Below are positions 29,715 through 39,401 of a stretch of DNA of 64,000 bases, one piece after another. A program made the position numbers and the translations under genes. The notes beneath the pieces were generated by a model, which made no database searches, had not been told where the DNA came from, and saw nothing but the letters and a program-made list of their open reading frames with translations. This DNA is from Zygosaccharomyces rouxii (taxonomy: Eukaryota > Ascomycota > Saccharomycetes > Saccharomycetales > Saccharomycetaceae), in contig NC_012990.1 of NCBI RefSeq assembly GCF_000026365.1, positions 930,001 to 994,000 of the forward strand, written 5' to 3'. The stretch's first letter is position 1. Each line of letters begins with the position of its first letter.

Positions 29715-30575
29715 ATGAGGAATTGTAATCAATTACTCCCAACAAGGAGTTTTAACCCTACCAGAATGATTCATCAAATGGCACCATGGGTGCCTACATT
29801 TATTCAATCTACCAAAAACAATCCCAAACCATTTTTACCGTTCCAGCTGGCGACTGTAGATGTCCATACCAATAAACCTCGTTGTAGGACATTAGTCTTT
29901 CGAGACTTTTTATTCATGGATAAAAGGTCAAATGTTCTTACTTTTCATATAGATTTGAGAAGTAACAAAGTTGCTGAATCCTTTAGTTTAGACAGTCCTA
30001 CACCAGTCGAGGCGTGTTTTTACTTTGCTGAGACAAGAGAACAATACAGATTTAGTGGGCATTGCTTCTTAATAACGAAAAGAAACCATAGTGAAATTCC
30101 ACAAGATGTCACTCATAGATATGGAATCATTTCACCATCAGTTTGCGGTCATCATAAAGACGAATTGTACAAATTTGCAACTGAAGATGAAAGACAACAT
30201 TCTACTGATAACAGCAACAGACAGGAAAGAGTCCTTTCCCAGGGTGATTTTAAGCCACCGCTAGAGCAGGAGTGGGGAATGGAACTCAAAAGACAGTGGT
30301 CCCGTTTATCAAGATCTTCCAAATCTCAATATCGTAAGCCAAACCCTGGTACCGAATTGACTACTCAGAGTAGTAATCTGTTGGATAAAATCAATAGAGG
30401 TGTGGATGGATCAAAGGAGGAAACTGGTCTAGAAAATTTTGCCATTGCTTGTATATGTGTTGACGAAGTGGATTATCTGAACCTAACAAGTGGTTCCGGT
30501 GATGAAAGAGTAATCTTTTCAAGAAGTGTTGAGGGTGGTACTGAGAACTGGGATGAGAAACACGTATGTCCATGA
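29715..30575 (+). CDS. putative FMN-binding protein, pyridoxamine-phosphate-oxidase-like (YGR017W type)
   Basis: Belongs to the Alr4036-type FMN-binding split-barrel family related to pyridoxamine 5'-phosphate oxidase. 286 residues. The core runs MAPWVPTFIQSTKNNPKPFLPFQLATVDV, then CRTLVFRDFLFMDKRSNVLTF and AEACFYF-like / QYRFSGHCFLI strands. C-terminal part (about 150-286) is hydrophilic with an insert. ATGs at 29715 and 29766 (MIHQMAPW) are both possible; the first adds 17 residues (MRNCNQLLPTRSFNPTR) that could be a leader. Neighbour UGA1 matches the YGR017W-YGR019W order, which starts the VII/XII block. Enzymatic activity is unknown. Confidence 0.85.
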   Translation: MRNCNQLLPTRSFNPTRMIHQMAPWVPTFIQSTKNNPKPFLPFQLATVDVHTNKPRCRTLVFRDFLFMDKRSNVLTFHIDLRSNKVAESFSLDSPTPVEACFYFAETREQYRFSGHCFLITKRNHSEIPQDVTHRYGIISPSVCGHHKDELYKFATEDERQHSTDNSNRQERVLSQGDFKPPLEQEWGMELKRQWSRLSRSSKSQYRKPNPGTELTTQSSNLLDKINRGVDGSKEETGLENFAIACICVDEVDYLNLTSGSGDERVIFSRSVEGGTENWDEKHVCP

Positions 30576-31202
30576 TATTACGCCAAATGTGTTTATAATA
30601 GTAATATGATGATGTAGAACGATTTAATGCGAATATATATATAATGGTAAGGCTAATATTTTACGATGAATAAATCGCTTTTAATTATTTTTTTTCATTC
30701 CCCACAATGTTTTCTAACGGCGTCACACTGACACCAAAATGAATAAGAATAATTAAAATAATTAAAACCAAATGGATAGGTTAAACAACTAGCAGAATCT
30801 TTTATGAGTGAATGCTACAGGCTTATTAGACTTTCCTCTTTCAATATAACTATCATTTCCCAATTACTACAAATATACATGGTCATACTTAAAAGTCCGC
30901 CAATCGGCTAGCAATTGATATCAGTGTTCATTTTGCCCCACAGAGTTTATCCCGCTGCTTGTCCCATGTATTATCTATTAGGATGAAGGCTTTTATTTCA
31001 ATTTGAATATACTATGACTTTCCGATCAGCGGGTTCGATTCCCGCGCGGTAGCTAAAGTGAAAAAAATAATAAAGGAATAGTCAATACCGCAGATAAAGG
31101 AATATAAAGGGTAAGACGATCTAATGGAGAAGTAGTCTTAAGAATTCCTTAAACCGTCAGTAGTATATTGTATCCTATTCGATCAACAACCACGTATCAC
31201 TA
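30576..31202. other. promoter region of UGA1
   Basis: 627 bases. Holds CCG-N5-CGG at about 30898-30908 (a Zn-cluster-type half-site pair, 295 bases before UGA1) and an isolated tRNA-type T-arm/B-box listed separately. A short (AT)n run lies near 30633-30643. Confidence 0.5.
31029..31053 (+). other. orphan Pol III B-box / tRNA 3'-half-like element
   Basis: GGTTCGATTCC at 31032-31042 is an exact B-box. It sits in a perfect T-arm: GCGGG (31029-31033), loop TTCGATT, CCCGC (31041-31045), followed by GCGGTAGC. No matching acceptor 5' strand, D-arm or A-box is visible in the preceding 120 bases and no T-run follows, so this is not a complete tRNA gene. It is either a tRNA relic or a stand-alone TFIIIC site. 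Confidence 0.6.
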
Positions 31203-32747
31203 ATGCTAAGGGTTAGACAAGCTGCAACAAAGACTAAGGGGATGGCCCCTAGGTATTTAAATGGCGCCGATTCCACTGCCAGGAGAACTCTTTTGGTCCC
31301 TACTAGAAATTTTCAAACCAGTACCATCAGAATGAGTGTTACTTCTAAATATTACCCTAATGAACCTACCAAGCCTTTGGTTAAAACTGAATCTATTCCA
31401 GGTCCCATATCAAAGAAAGAAATTGCTGAACTAGATAAGGTATTTGACGCTAGACCTGCATACTTTGTTGCTGATTATGAAAAATCTCTAGGCAACTACA
31501 TTGCAGATGTGGATGGTAATCTTTATCTGGATCTATATGCACAAATTGCGTCGATTGCACTAGGTTATAACAATCCTGCTTTAATCAAGGCCGCTCAATC
31601 TCAAGAAATGATCAGAGCACTGGTGGATCGTCCTGCATTGGCTAATTTCCCCTCTAAGGATTTAACTAATTCATTGAGCAAGCTTTTGAAATTTGCTCCC
31701 AAGGGTCAAGATCATGTTTGGCCTGCACTATCAGGTGCAGATGCCAATGAGTTAGCCTTTAAAGCTGCATTCATGTTTCGTCAGTCTCACGAGAGAGGTT
31801 ATGATACTGAATTTAGCAAGGAGGAAAATGACTCTGTAATGGATAATCAAGCTCCAGGTTCTCCACAGTTATCTGTTTTATCATTTAGAAGAGCATTCCA
31901 TGGTAGATTATTTGCTTCTGGATCATCCACCAATTCTAAACCTTTACACAAATTAGATTTCCCAGCATTTGATTGGCCCCATGCTGAATATCCAACCTAT
32001 AAATTCCCACTAGAGGAAAATGAAGCTGCTAACCGCGCAGAGGATGATCGTTGTCTAAAGCAAGTGGAGGATTTGATTGTCACTTGGAAGAATCCAGTCG
32101 CCGCTCTTATCGTCGAACCAATTCAATCTGAAGGTGGTGATAACCATGCAAGCAAATATTTCCTACAAAGTTTGAGAGACATTACTTTAAAGCATAACGT
32201 CGTTTACATCATCGATGAGGTGCAAACAGGTGTTGGTGCAACTGGTAAATTCTGGTGTCATGAGTATGCGGATATTCAGCCACCTGTTGACTTGGTTACA
32301 TTTTCTAAGAAATTTCAAAGTGCTGGCTACTTTTTTCACGATCCTAAATTTATCCCTAATAAACCTTACAGACAGTTCAACACCTGGTGTGGTGAACCAG
32401 CTAGGTTGTTAATTGCAGGTGCCATTGGTGATGAAATCGTTAACAAGGGTCTTTTGGAACAAGTCCAACGTGTGGGTAAATATCTATTCGGTAAATTGGA
32501 ACAGTTGCAAAAGCAGTATCCTGACAAATTGCAAAATTTAAGAGGTAAAGATAGAGGTACTTTTATCGCCTGGGATTTACCTACCGGGGAACAAAGAGAT
32601 TTACTACTAAAGAAATTGAAATTAAACGGCTGTAACGTAGGCGGTTGCTCTACAAGCTCCGTCAGATTAAGACCTTCATTGACATTTGAAGAGAAGCATG
32701 CTGATATCTTTGTAGATGCCTTGACTAAATCAATTAAGGAATTGTGA
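31203..32747 (+). CDS. UGA1: 4-aminobutyrate aminotransferase with amino-terminal leader
   Basis: PLP enzyme transferring the amino group of GABA to 2-oxoglutarate, giving succinate semialdehyde and glutamate. 514 residues; yeast Uga1 has 471 and is taken as cytosolic. Residues 44-514 align end to end (MSVTSKYYPNEPTKP corresponds to the yeast start), with the PLP-lysine segment FSKK at 367-370, EPIQSEGGDNHASKYFL and NTWCGEP. The extra 43 residues (MLRVRQAATKTKGMAPRYLN...RNFQTSTIR) are basic, Ser/Thr-rich and almost without acidic residues, as in a mitochondrial presequence. A second in-frame ATG at 31332 would give the cytosolic-type protein. Confidence 0.95.
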   Translation: MLRVRQAATKTKGMAPRYLNGADSTARRTLLVPTRNFQTSTIRMSVTSKYYPNEPTKPLVKTESIPGPISKKEIAELDKVFDARPAYFVADYEKSLGNYIADVDGNLYLDLYAQIASIALGYNNPALIKAAQSQEMIRALVDRPALANFPSKDLTNSLSKLLKFAPKGQDHVWPALSGADANELAFKAAFMFRQSHERGYDTEFSKEENDSVMDNQAPGSPQLSVLSFRRAFHGRLFASGSSTNSKPLHKLDFPAFDWPHAEYPTYKFPLEENEAANRAEDDRCLKQVEDLIVTWKNPVAALIVEPIQSEGGDNHASKYFLQSLRDITLKHNVVYIIDEVQTGVGATGKFWCHEYADIQPPVDLVTFSKKFQSAGYFFHDPKFIPNKPYRQFNTWCGEPARLLIAGAIGDEIVNKGLLEQVQRVGKYLFGKLEQLQKQYPDKLQNLRGKDRGTFIAWDLPTGEQRDLLLKKLKLNGCNVGGCSTSSVRLRPSLTFEEKHADIFVDALTKSIKEL

Positions 32748-33061
32748 AGTAGATGATATGCGAATGTACATAGGCTTTATTACCTAAATTTTATGGATTT
32801 TTTTTTGGAATTTTGGTCCATGTTTGGGCACAATAGAGGTAAATATCAAACAGAATATTTTCAATACTTTTAATAGCTTCGTATGATTCTTAGGCTCGTC
32901 GGCTCTATGATAATCACTCTGTACGCGAACGCGCTTCTAAGGTTGGCAGGCTGGAGGAGTGAAATCAACATCGAGGCAATAGCAGGTAGAAAACCTCTTC
33001 CTGGTACAGTTAGTCAAAATAAAATATAATAAATTTTGAGAAGCATTGTTAGAAGAGCCAT
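32748..33061. other. intergenic region UGA1 to CHS5
   Basis: 314 bases between two plus-strand genes; A+T-rich terminator and promoter sequence with nothing distinctive. Confidence 0.5.
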
Positions 33062-34999
33062 ATGTCTGACGTTGAAGTTTTGCTTACTGTTGGTAAGCTG
33101 GATGCCTCACTGGCTCTTTTAACCACACAAGATCACCATGTTATTGAATTCCCCACGATGTTATTACCAGACAATGTGAAGGCAGGATCAATTGTTAAAC
33201 TATCTGTGTCTCAGAATTTGGAAGAGGAGAAAAGACAGCGTAGACTGTTTAAAGATATTCAAATGAAGATTTTGGAGAAATACGGTACTGAGAAGCCTGA
33301 GGCGCCAGTCTTAAAGATTGTTAACGTTACTCAAACGAGTTGTGTTCTCGCTTGGGATCCCTTGTCATTAGGGTCAGCACGTTTAAAATCTTTGATTCTT
33401 TACAGACAAGGTGTACGTTCAATGGTGATTCCATCGCCATTGAAGACTACAACGACCAAGATTTCTGGGTTATCAGTGGATACAGATTATGAATTTCAAT
33501 TGAAATTATCGACGACTTCAGGTCAATATTGGTCTGAAAAAGTTAAGATGCATACTCACAAGATGACCGACATGTCTGGTATTACAGTATGTCTTGGAGC
33601 CTTGGATCCATTACAAAACGTTTCAGATGAACAAATTGCACAATCTTTACAAAAGATTGGAGCTAGACCAATGCAAAAGCATGCGGCTATTGATACCACC
33701 CACTTTGTCACTAACGAAGTTGACAATGAGGATGATCCTGAATTGGTTAGAGCCAAGAGTAGTAATATACCCATTGTTCGTCCTGAATGGGTCAGAGCTT
33801 GTGAAATTGAAAGGCGTATAGTTGGTGTGAGAGGATTTTATTTGGATGCAGATCCTGGTATTTTGAAAAGTTATCAATTCCCCAAGGTCAATGGTTCTAA
33901 AGTGAAATTTGCTGATAAAGCTGAAACGATGGGTGAGAAGAAGGAGGAAGAACCTAAGAAGGAAGCTGAAGAACCTAAGATAGAGGCTGAAGAACCTAAG
34001 AAGGAAGTTGAAGAGCCCAAGAAAGAAACTGAAGAACCAAAGACAGAAGGATATACCAAGCAAGAAGAAGAGATTAAGGAGCAACAGACTGAAAAGGAAG
34101 TGAGTGAAGCTAAAGAAGATGTTAATACGGATAAACTAAATGAAGCGGGCGAAGCGGCAACGGAAACTACAACAGAAGTTAAAGAAGATGCTCCTCAAGG
34201 TGATCAAAACGTCTCTGAAGCCAAGAAGGAGGAGGAACCTGCTCAAGTGCCAGAAACTAATGAGAAGGTTGTAGAGGAAGCTAAACCAGAAGTAGATGCA
34301 ACGATACAGGCTAACAAGGAGCCTGAAGCATCTCAAGCCGGAGCTCAAGCTGAAGCCGTGAGTTCGGAGGCAGCTGAGCCCAAGGAGGCATCTACTGAAG
34401 AAAAGTTAGATGTAACTGAAGCTAAGGAAGCAACGAAACCAGAAGAAACTAAGGAGGAGACCATTGAGGCAAAGTCGGGTACTCAGGAAGAGGCACCTGA
34501 AGCTGTTGAGGAAAAGCCAGATGCATCTGACGCTAAACCAGAGGAAGCTAAAAATGAGACCGCAGATGAAAAGACAGGAGCAAACGAAGCTGCTGAGTTA
34601 AAGCCAGATGAGGCCAAGAAAGATACCTCCGAAGTAAAACCAGATGAGGTCGAAGAAAAAACTACAGAGGCAAAACCTGAGGAAGTCAAAGCTGAAACTG
34701 CTGCAGTTCAGCCCGAGGAATCCAATCAAGAAGAGTCTAAAGCTGAAGTTACTCCCGAATCTAACGCTGACGAATCCAAGGAATCTCCAAAGGAATCTCA
34801 ACCAGAAACGGCAGAAACCAAACCTTCAGAAACGCAAGATAACCTCGAAACTTCCCAGCCGAAAACCGAATCCCAGGAGGCTACACCCGAACCCTCTTCA
34901 CAGGAGAATACTCAAACTCCAACACCAAAGCCTACACCAAGTGCAGGTAGTGGTAACAGTAAGAAGAACAAGAAGAAGAATAAGAATAAGAAGAAATAA
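33062..34999 (+). CDS. CHS5: exomer scaffold protein Chs5
   Basis: Core of the exomer coat that carries chitin synthase Chs3 and other cargo from the trans-Golgi to the plasma membrane. 645 residues (yeast 671). N-terminal dimer region (1-75, MSDVEVLLTVGKLDASLALL), fibronectin-III domain (about 76-165, with APVLKIVNVTQTSCVLAW), BRCT domain (about 170-265, ITVCLGALDPL, PIVRPEWVRACEI). From residue 285 on it is a long Glu/Lys/Ala-rich low-complexity tail ending in a Lys/Asn cluster (SKKNKKKNKNKKK). CHS5 is YLR330W, placed here among chromosome VII genes. Confidence 0.95.
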   Translation: MSDVEVLLTVGKLDASLALLTTQDHHVIEFPTMLLPDNVKAGSIVKLSVSQNLEEEKRQRRLFKDIQMKILEKYGTEKPEAPVLKIVNVTQTSCVLAWDPLSLGSARLKSLILYRQGVRSMVIPSPLKTTTTKISGLSVDTDYEFQLKLSTTSGQYWSEKVKMHTHKMTDMSGITVCLGALDPLQNVSDEQIAQSLQKIGARPMQKHAAIDTTHFVTNEVDNEDDPELVRAKSSNIPIVRPEWVRACEIERRIVGVRGFYLDADPGILKSYQFPKVNGSKVKFADKAETMGEKKEEEPKKEAEEPKIEAEEPKKEVEEPKKETEEPKTEGYTKQEEEIKEQQTEKEVSEAKEDVNTDKLNEAGEAATETTTEVKEDAPQGDQNVSEAKKEEEPAQVPETNEKVVEEAKPEVDATIQANKEPEASQAGAQAEAVSSEAAEPKEASTEEKLDVTEAKEATKPEETKEETIEAKSGTQEEAPEAVEEKPDASDAKPEEAKNETADEKTGANEAAELKPDEAKKDTSEVKPDEVEEKTTEAKPEEVKAETAAVQPEESNQEESKAEVTPESNADESKESPKESQPETAETKPSETQDNLETSQPKTESQEATPEPSSQENTQTPTPKPTPSAGSGNSKKNKKKNKNKKK

Positions 35000-35077
35000 G
35001 CCCGTATGTAACATATATGAAATAATCCCTGTACACTTTTTTATCAATTCAATTATAATATAAACAGAGTACAAACA

Positions 35078-35434
35078 TTATTCACCGTATAACCTCCTAA
35101 CTCTTTTCAAAACGCTATCCTTTTCAGGATCGTAAGGATGATCCTTCGATGGGATCTCTAAAACAGCAGGGAATGCGGATGTAAACCCATCCAAATCGCT
35201 TCTAATCAATTCTGCAATGTGTTGATTGATCAAAAGGATGGCAACATCATCTCTATCCTTTGTAAATTTATCAAATGCCTGCCTTACATCTTCTCTTGTT
35301 GTCTTACCTTCTTGATACACAAAGAAATTCTTATCTTGAGTTTCCGGGGTGATCTGACCTACACCAGCTAGTAGAAGACCTGTGTTAGTGTCTTCATCAG
35401 CGATCGTTGCTATCAATGTCCTCTTGTCAGTCAT
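35078..35434 (-). CDS. VMA7: V-ATPase V1 subunit F
   Basis: Subunit F of the rotary stalk of the vacuolar proton pump. 118 residues (yeast 118). Starts [27 protein letters not shown] and holds FKEF-type core residues in [33 protein letters not shown]. No signal or membrane segment, as expected for a cytosolic V1 subunit. Convergent with CHS5, 78 bases apart. Confidence 0.97.
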   Translation of the reverse strand: MTDKRTLIATIADEDTNTGLLLAGVGQITPETQDKNFFVYQEGKTTREDVRQAFDKFTKDRDDVAILLINQHIAELIRSDLDGFTSAFPAVLEIPSKDHPYDPEKDSVLKRVRRLYGE

Positions 35435-36073
35435 TTCCCTTGTCCTTTTTGGCCTACAGTGTAACGACTCTTGTTATTGACAAGTCCGCGTTGTAAAACC
35501 TTGGCCTTAAAACAAGATAAACGGCAGTAAAAGGTGGTAATGGATGTAGTAAAAGTTTTGAAAGGTATCATTTGTGATGGCGCTATCAAGTGAATGCATA
35601 CTATTATGATAGAATCTACATAGACATGAATCTTCTTGGAGATGCACGTGTTATTTGCGTGATTACCAGTACAAAGCTTGAGGGGCAGAGCTATCAGCAG
35701 CTCTGGGTCCAAATATCTATCTTCTGCTTGATATCAATGTTTTATATAGATGTATCTTTTGATCTTGAAGGTTTGTTTTCAATGCGAATTTCATTGTTTC
35801 TCCATCCATTGACAAAACGTAAAAAGGGAACACTACACGAAGAGAAAACACACATGTTATTGTACTTAAATCTCTCTCTCTCTCGATACTTCAAGAGACT
35901 CAATTGAATCCTAATGGAACCTTTGCAGTCCCTCTACACTTTCACCAATTAGCCGCCGAAGTGTTTGTTACCCGGACTGTTAACTTTTTCAACATCGAGG
36001 CACATTGAACATGTAGCATACAAAATAGCTATTAAACTCATCTCAGGGAGGACAGACTACACAAACCACCAGG
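35435..36073. other. divergent intergenic region VMA7/DPC29
   Basis: 639 bases. CACGTG at 35645-35650, and a short (CT)n tract at about 35873-35884. Small ORFs here (for example 35590-35907) look like chance. No RNA gene seen. Confidence 0.5.
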
Positions 36074-36916
36074 ATGATTGGGTCCACGCTACGGAATTTA
36101 CCAGCGATCTCTCCTAAACGTTGCTCCCCCCGTTTCCTTCACACTACCGCCATCCAACTCTCCGGTCATAACAAATGGTCAACAATCAAGCACGATAAGG
36201 CTAAAAATGATTCACAAAAGAATAAACTGTTCTCACAATTCGCACAACGGATATCCATTGCTGTTAAACAAGGAGGATCGACAGATCCAAATATAAACAT
36301 GAGACTGGCAACAGCGCTAGAACAGGCTCAAAAGAATAACGTTACGAAAAAAGTCATTGAAAATGCAATTCGCAAGGGCTCAGGTGTACCTGCACCTGGT
36401 GAAAAACCAACTGAGTCATGTATCTATGAGGGAATTGGACCCGGTGGTATCTCCTATGTCGTCGAAGCGCTAACTGACAATAAAAATCGTACAATTTCAT
36501 TGGTAAGAAGTGCATTTAACAAAGCTGGTGGGTCGATGACCCCGACTTTGTACTGTTTTCAAAGACGCGGATTTGTTAATATTCTATCACCCAAGGGAAT
36601 GGATGAAGAGCAGGTCATTATGACAATCTTAGATGTAGAAGGCGTAGAAGACTACAGTGAGATGGATGATGTCGAATTAGGTGAAGGCGAATACGGCGGA
36701 TCCTTTGTTGTATTTACCAAACCATCAGACGCTAACAAAGTGGCTCAAAGACTGAAGGAGAGTAAATTCTACGTTGATGACGTTGGTGTTGAATTCAATG
36801 CGCAAGATCCAATTGGTAGTACACTCAAGGAAGAAGAATTAAGAGCAAATGACTCCCTAGAAAACGCACTAGATGATATCGAAGAAGTTACAGACGTTTA
36901 TACAAATAGAGGTTAG
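36074..36916 (+). CDS. DPC29: mitochondrial YebC/TACO1-family translation factor
   Basis: Counterpart of YGR021W, of the TACO1/YebC family, which supports mitochondrial translation. 280 residues (yeast 290). The leader MIGSTLRNLPAISPKRCSPRFLHT is basic and typical of matrix targeting. Then comes the family signature SGHNKWSTIKHDKAKNDSQK, AQKNNVTKKVIENAIRKGSG, YEGIGPGGISYVVEALTDN and NRT-SLVRSAFNKAGGS. The acidic C-terminus is normal for the family. Followed by a convergent tRNA-Glu. Confidence 0.93.
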   Translation: MIGSTLRNLPAISPKRCSPRFLHTTAIQLSGHNKWSTIKHDKAKNDSQKNKLFSQFAQRISIAVKQGGSTDPNINMRLATALEQAQKNNVTKKVIENAIRKGSGVPAPGEKPTESCIYEGIGPGGISYVVEALTDNKNRTISLVRSAFNKAGGSMTPTLYCFQRRGFVNILSPKGMDEEQVIMTILDVEGVEDYSEMDDVELGEGEYGGSFVVFTKPSDANKVAQRLKESKFYVDDVGVEFNAQDPIGSTLKEEELRANDSLENALDDIEEVTDVYTNRG

Positions 36917-36973
36917 AGAAAAACGAAACTTGTAAATAGTACATGAGCGAGAAAAGCGAAAAGAAAAAAAGAA

Positions 36974-37045
36974 TTCCGATACGGGGAGTCGAACCCCGGT
37001 CTCCACGGTGAGAGCGTGATGTGATAGCCGTTACACTACATCGGA
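36974..37045 (-). tRNA. tRNA-Glu (CTC anticodon)
   Basis: 72 nt on the minus strand. Begins TCCGATGTAGTGTAACGG, anticodon loop CTCTCAC with CTC, T-arm CGGGGTTCGACTCCCCG, acceptor end ATCGGA plus discriminator A, then a T-rich Pol III terminator. One base (anticodon position 34) differs from the Glu-TTC gene at 44009-44080. Confidence 0.97.
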
Positions 37046-37784
37046 TTAAAAATTCCGATAGATCTTCAGGAGCAAGCCAGCTTTGAATTCCTAAACAAGC
37101 TGCTAGTATTTTTTTTTTTTGACACAGCACTGGTTTCAATCCAGGCACGTTTTCCTAGATGAACCCCATTTGAAACAAGACTGCGACACATCACCCTGTT
37201 TATATTTAGCAACCGTAAACACCAGCCGATATTTCCCGATACAGAACAAATGATGCAACACAGCTCTACCACACACGTGAATAAAGCACGATAAAATTCG
37301 CGACGCGTCTGTCACTACGGACGAGAATTAGATTCAATTTCGCCTCGTTTTCTTTTTTCCGCCATTTTTTCTCGATCTTTTTTATTTTTTTTCCAGTTTT
37401 TAACTCCCATCCGTTGCAGGTTCCTGCTGCTTTTCTCTGCTGGTTTTACTATGCTACTACTTTTACCACCGTTGTTCTTATTATTACTGCTAAAACCATA
37501 ATACCAAGATATACAGGGAAAATAAAACCAATCCAAAATTCATTCAAAATTATTCATTCGATCCTTTCCTTAAATCTTTAACAACCTTTACTTCTGTATC
37601 ACGACGGTATCGATCGCAGGAAAGATAGAGAGTCATACACTCTCATAAGGATTCTAATTTGGACCAAATCTTTAAGACTCATACACAGATCCATATAAGA
37701 TTAAGAAGTTTTACGCAACAGTGCATACGCTATAGATACATTATACACACATTCGTTCAGTACAATTAGGCTCGTTCGCTAAAG
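37046..37784. other. promoter region of MTL1/MID2
   Basis: 739 bases between the tRNA-Glu start and the wall-sensor gene. Several T- or A-rich tracts, no ORF of note, no RNA gene seen. Confidence 0.5.
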
Positions 37785-39401
37785 ATGAACCTCTCAGCAC
37801 TCGTTATATTGCTGCTACTATCGCTAACCGACAGAGTATGGTCCCAAGGTGAATTCGGTGGATTTAACCCTAATAATAGCTCTTTGTCGTCAAACCAGCA
37901 ACCAACATCTACTGGTCCATCGTCACCAACTCAAAGTTCCTCAATCACAAGCACTGGCGGAAGTAGGAGCGATCCTTTCAGTTCTGCAAGCAGTAGTGAT
38001 AGCCCGAGCGGTGTTACCAGTAGTACGCTGCCAAGTTCCGATTCAAGTGACTCTAGCAGTGGTTCTTTGTCACAGACTTCTACACAACCAAGTGCGACGG
38101 GAACTTCTAGCTCAGCTCCTCAGAGTTCCAGCTCACCTGAAAGTTCCAATTCAGTTTCGCAGAGTTCAAGTGGCTTTTCAAGTGGTTCTAGTTCAGGAAT
38201 AACAAGTTCAAGCTCAGGTTTTAGCACTTCATCAAGTCCAAGCGGTTCAAGTTCAGTACCAAGAAGTTCAAGTTCCGGTTCTAGTACACCTTCGAGTTCT
38301 TCGGCAGTTTCTTCGAGTGGAACCAGCTCCTCCAGTGCGAGCGGATCGAGTTCGTCTAGACCCAGTGGATCGAGTTCCTCCAGTGCGAGCGGATCGAGTT
38401 CTTCTAGACCAAGCGGATCGAGTTCATCCAGTGCAAGTACATCCAGTTCAGCCCCTTCGAGCAGTAGTGCCAGCAGTTCAAGCTCTAGTGTCTCTAGTAG
38501 TACAAGTAACAGTGGGTCCAGTTCAAGTAGTAGTCGATCGAGTAGTGGCAGTAGCTCCAGTAGCAGTAGTCAATCTAGCAGTGCTAGCAGTGCTAGCAGT
38601 TCTAGTTCTCAGAGCTCATCGTCTGCTTCTAGTTCCAGTTCAATTTCACCATCGTCGACATCTTCGCTGCCCTCAAGCACTAGTAGCTCATCAACCTCAT
38701 CGTCGTCGTCATCATCATCAAGGTCATCATCACAAACTTCTTCCACACAAGCACCTTCCTCAAAAACTTCAGAGAGTAACCCCAAAAAACATACCCTTAC
38801 CAGTGTGGTCGATGGTCAAACAATTCTTTCCAATTACTATACTACTGTAACGCAGAAGGCGACAGGAAGCAGTGGTTTAAATGCCCAAAATAAAAGTCAT
38901 AGTGGTCTTTCTCATAAAAACAGAAATATCGTTATTGGCTGTTGTGTTGGTATTGGTGTACCATTGTTAGTTACGATTGGTGTCCTCATTTACATGTTTT
39001 GCGTTAGATCAAGAGAAACCGATTTTATTGATTCAGATGGTAAAGTCGTTACCGCATATCGTGCTAATATTTTGACAAAATTATGGTATGCAATGCTGGG
39101 TAAGGACATCAGTAACAAATATGAATCCAATTCGCCATTAGGTAATAACGGTTCACCAATTTTACATGATGATGATTTACGTTCGTTGAGTACGGCTAGT
39201 GATGAGGACGATTACCATGGAAGTGAACTAAACGGTTATGTTTCAAGTAATTATACTTCAAATTTCAATGATACCCCTCAACGTTTGGACACTTCTTCGC
39301 TAGCAGAAGGAACTACACAAGCGCATAACCCACAAAATTTGACGTTACAGGAACGGTTTTATGACGAACATGGAAATGAGATAAACGCAAGAGGTTACTA
39401 A
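37785..39401 (+). CDS. MTL1: cell-wall stress sensor, Mid2/Mtl1 type
   Basis: Plasma-membrane mechanosensor feeding the Rho1-Pkc1 cell-wall integrity pathway. 538 residues. Signal peptide MNLSALVILLLLSLTDRVWS, a Ser-dominated extracellular rod (about 25-330, expected to be O-mannosylated), a conserved juxtamembrane part with TSVVDGQTILSNYYTTVTQ, one transmembrane span around 381-404 (IVIGCCVGIGVPLLVTIGVL) and a 130-residue acidic cytosolic tail ending NEINARGY. S. cerevisiae has two paralogues, MID2 and MTL1, from the genome duplication; the single gene here is equally related to both by position. Length is nearer to Mtl1 (551). Confidence 0.92.
   Translation: MNLSALVILLLLSLTDRVWSQGEFGGFNPNNSSLSSNQQPTSTGPSSPTQSSSITSTGGSRSDPFSSASSSDSPSGVTSSTLPSSDSSDSSSGSLSQTSTQPSATGTSSSAPQSSSSPESSNSVSQSSSGFSSGSSSGITSSSSGFSTSSSPSGSSSVPRSSSSGSSTPSSSSAVSSSGTSSSSASGSSSSRPSGSSSSSASGSSSSRPSGSSSSSASTSSSAPSSSSASSSSSSVSSSTSNSGSSSSSSRSSSGSSSSSSSQSSSASSASSSSSQSSSSASSSSSISPSSTSSLPSSTSSSSTSSSSSSSSRSSSQTSSTQAPSSKTSESNPKKHTLTSVVDGQTILSNYYTTVTQKATGSSGLNAQNKSHSGLSHKNRNIVIGCCVGIGVPLLVTIGVLIYMFCVRSRETDFIDSDGKVVTAYRANILTKLWYAMLGKDISNKYESNSPLGNNGSPILHDDDLRSLSTASDEDDYHGSELNGYVSSNYTSNFNDTPQRLDTSSLAEGTTQAHNPQNLTLQERFYDEHGNEINARGY

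Noticed and set aside
33647..34084. Leu/Phe-rich antisense ORFs opposite CHS5.
   Set aside because: They arise from Glu/Lys-rich codons read backwards (CTT/TTC); membrane-like look is an artefact.
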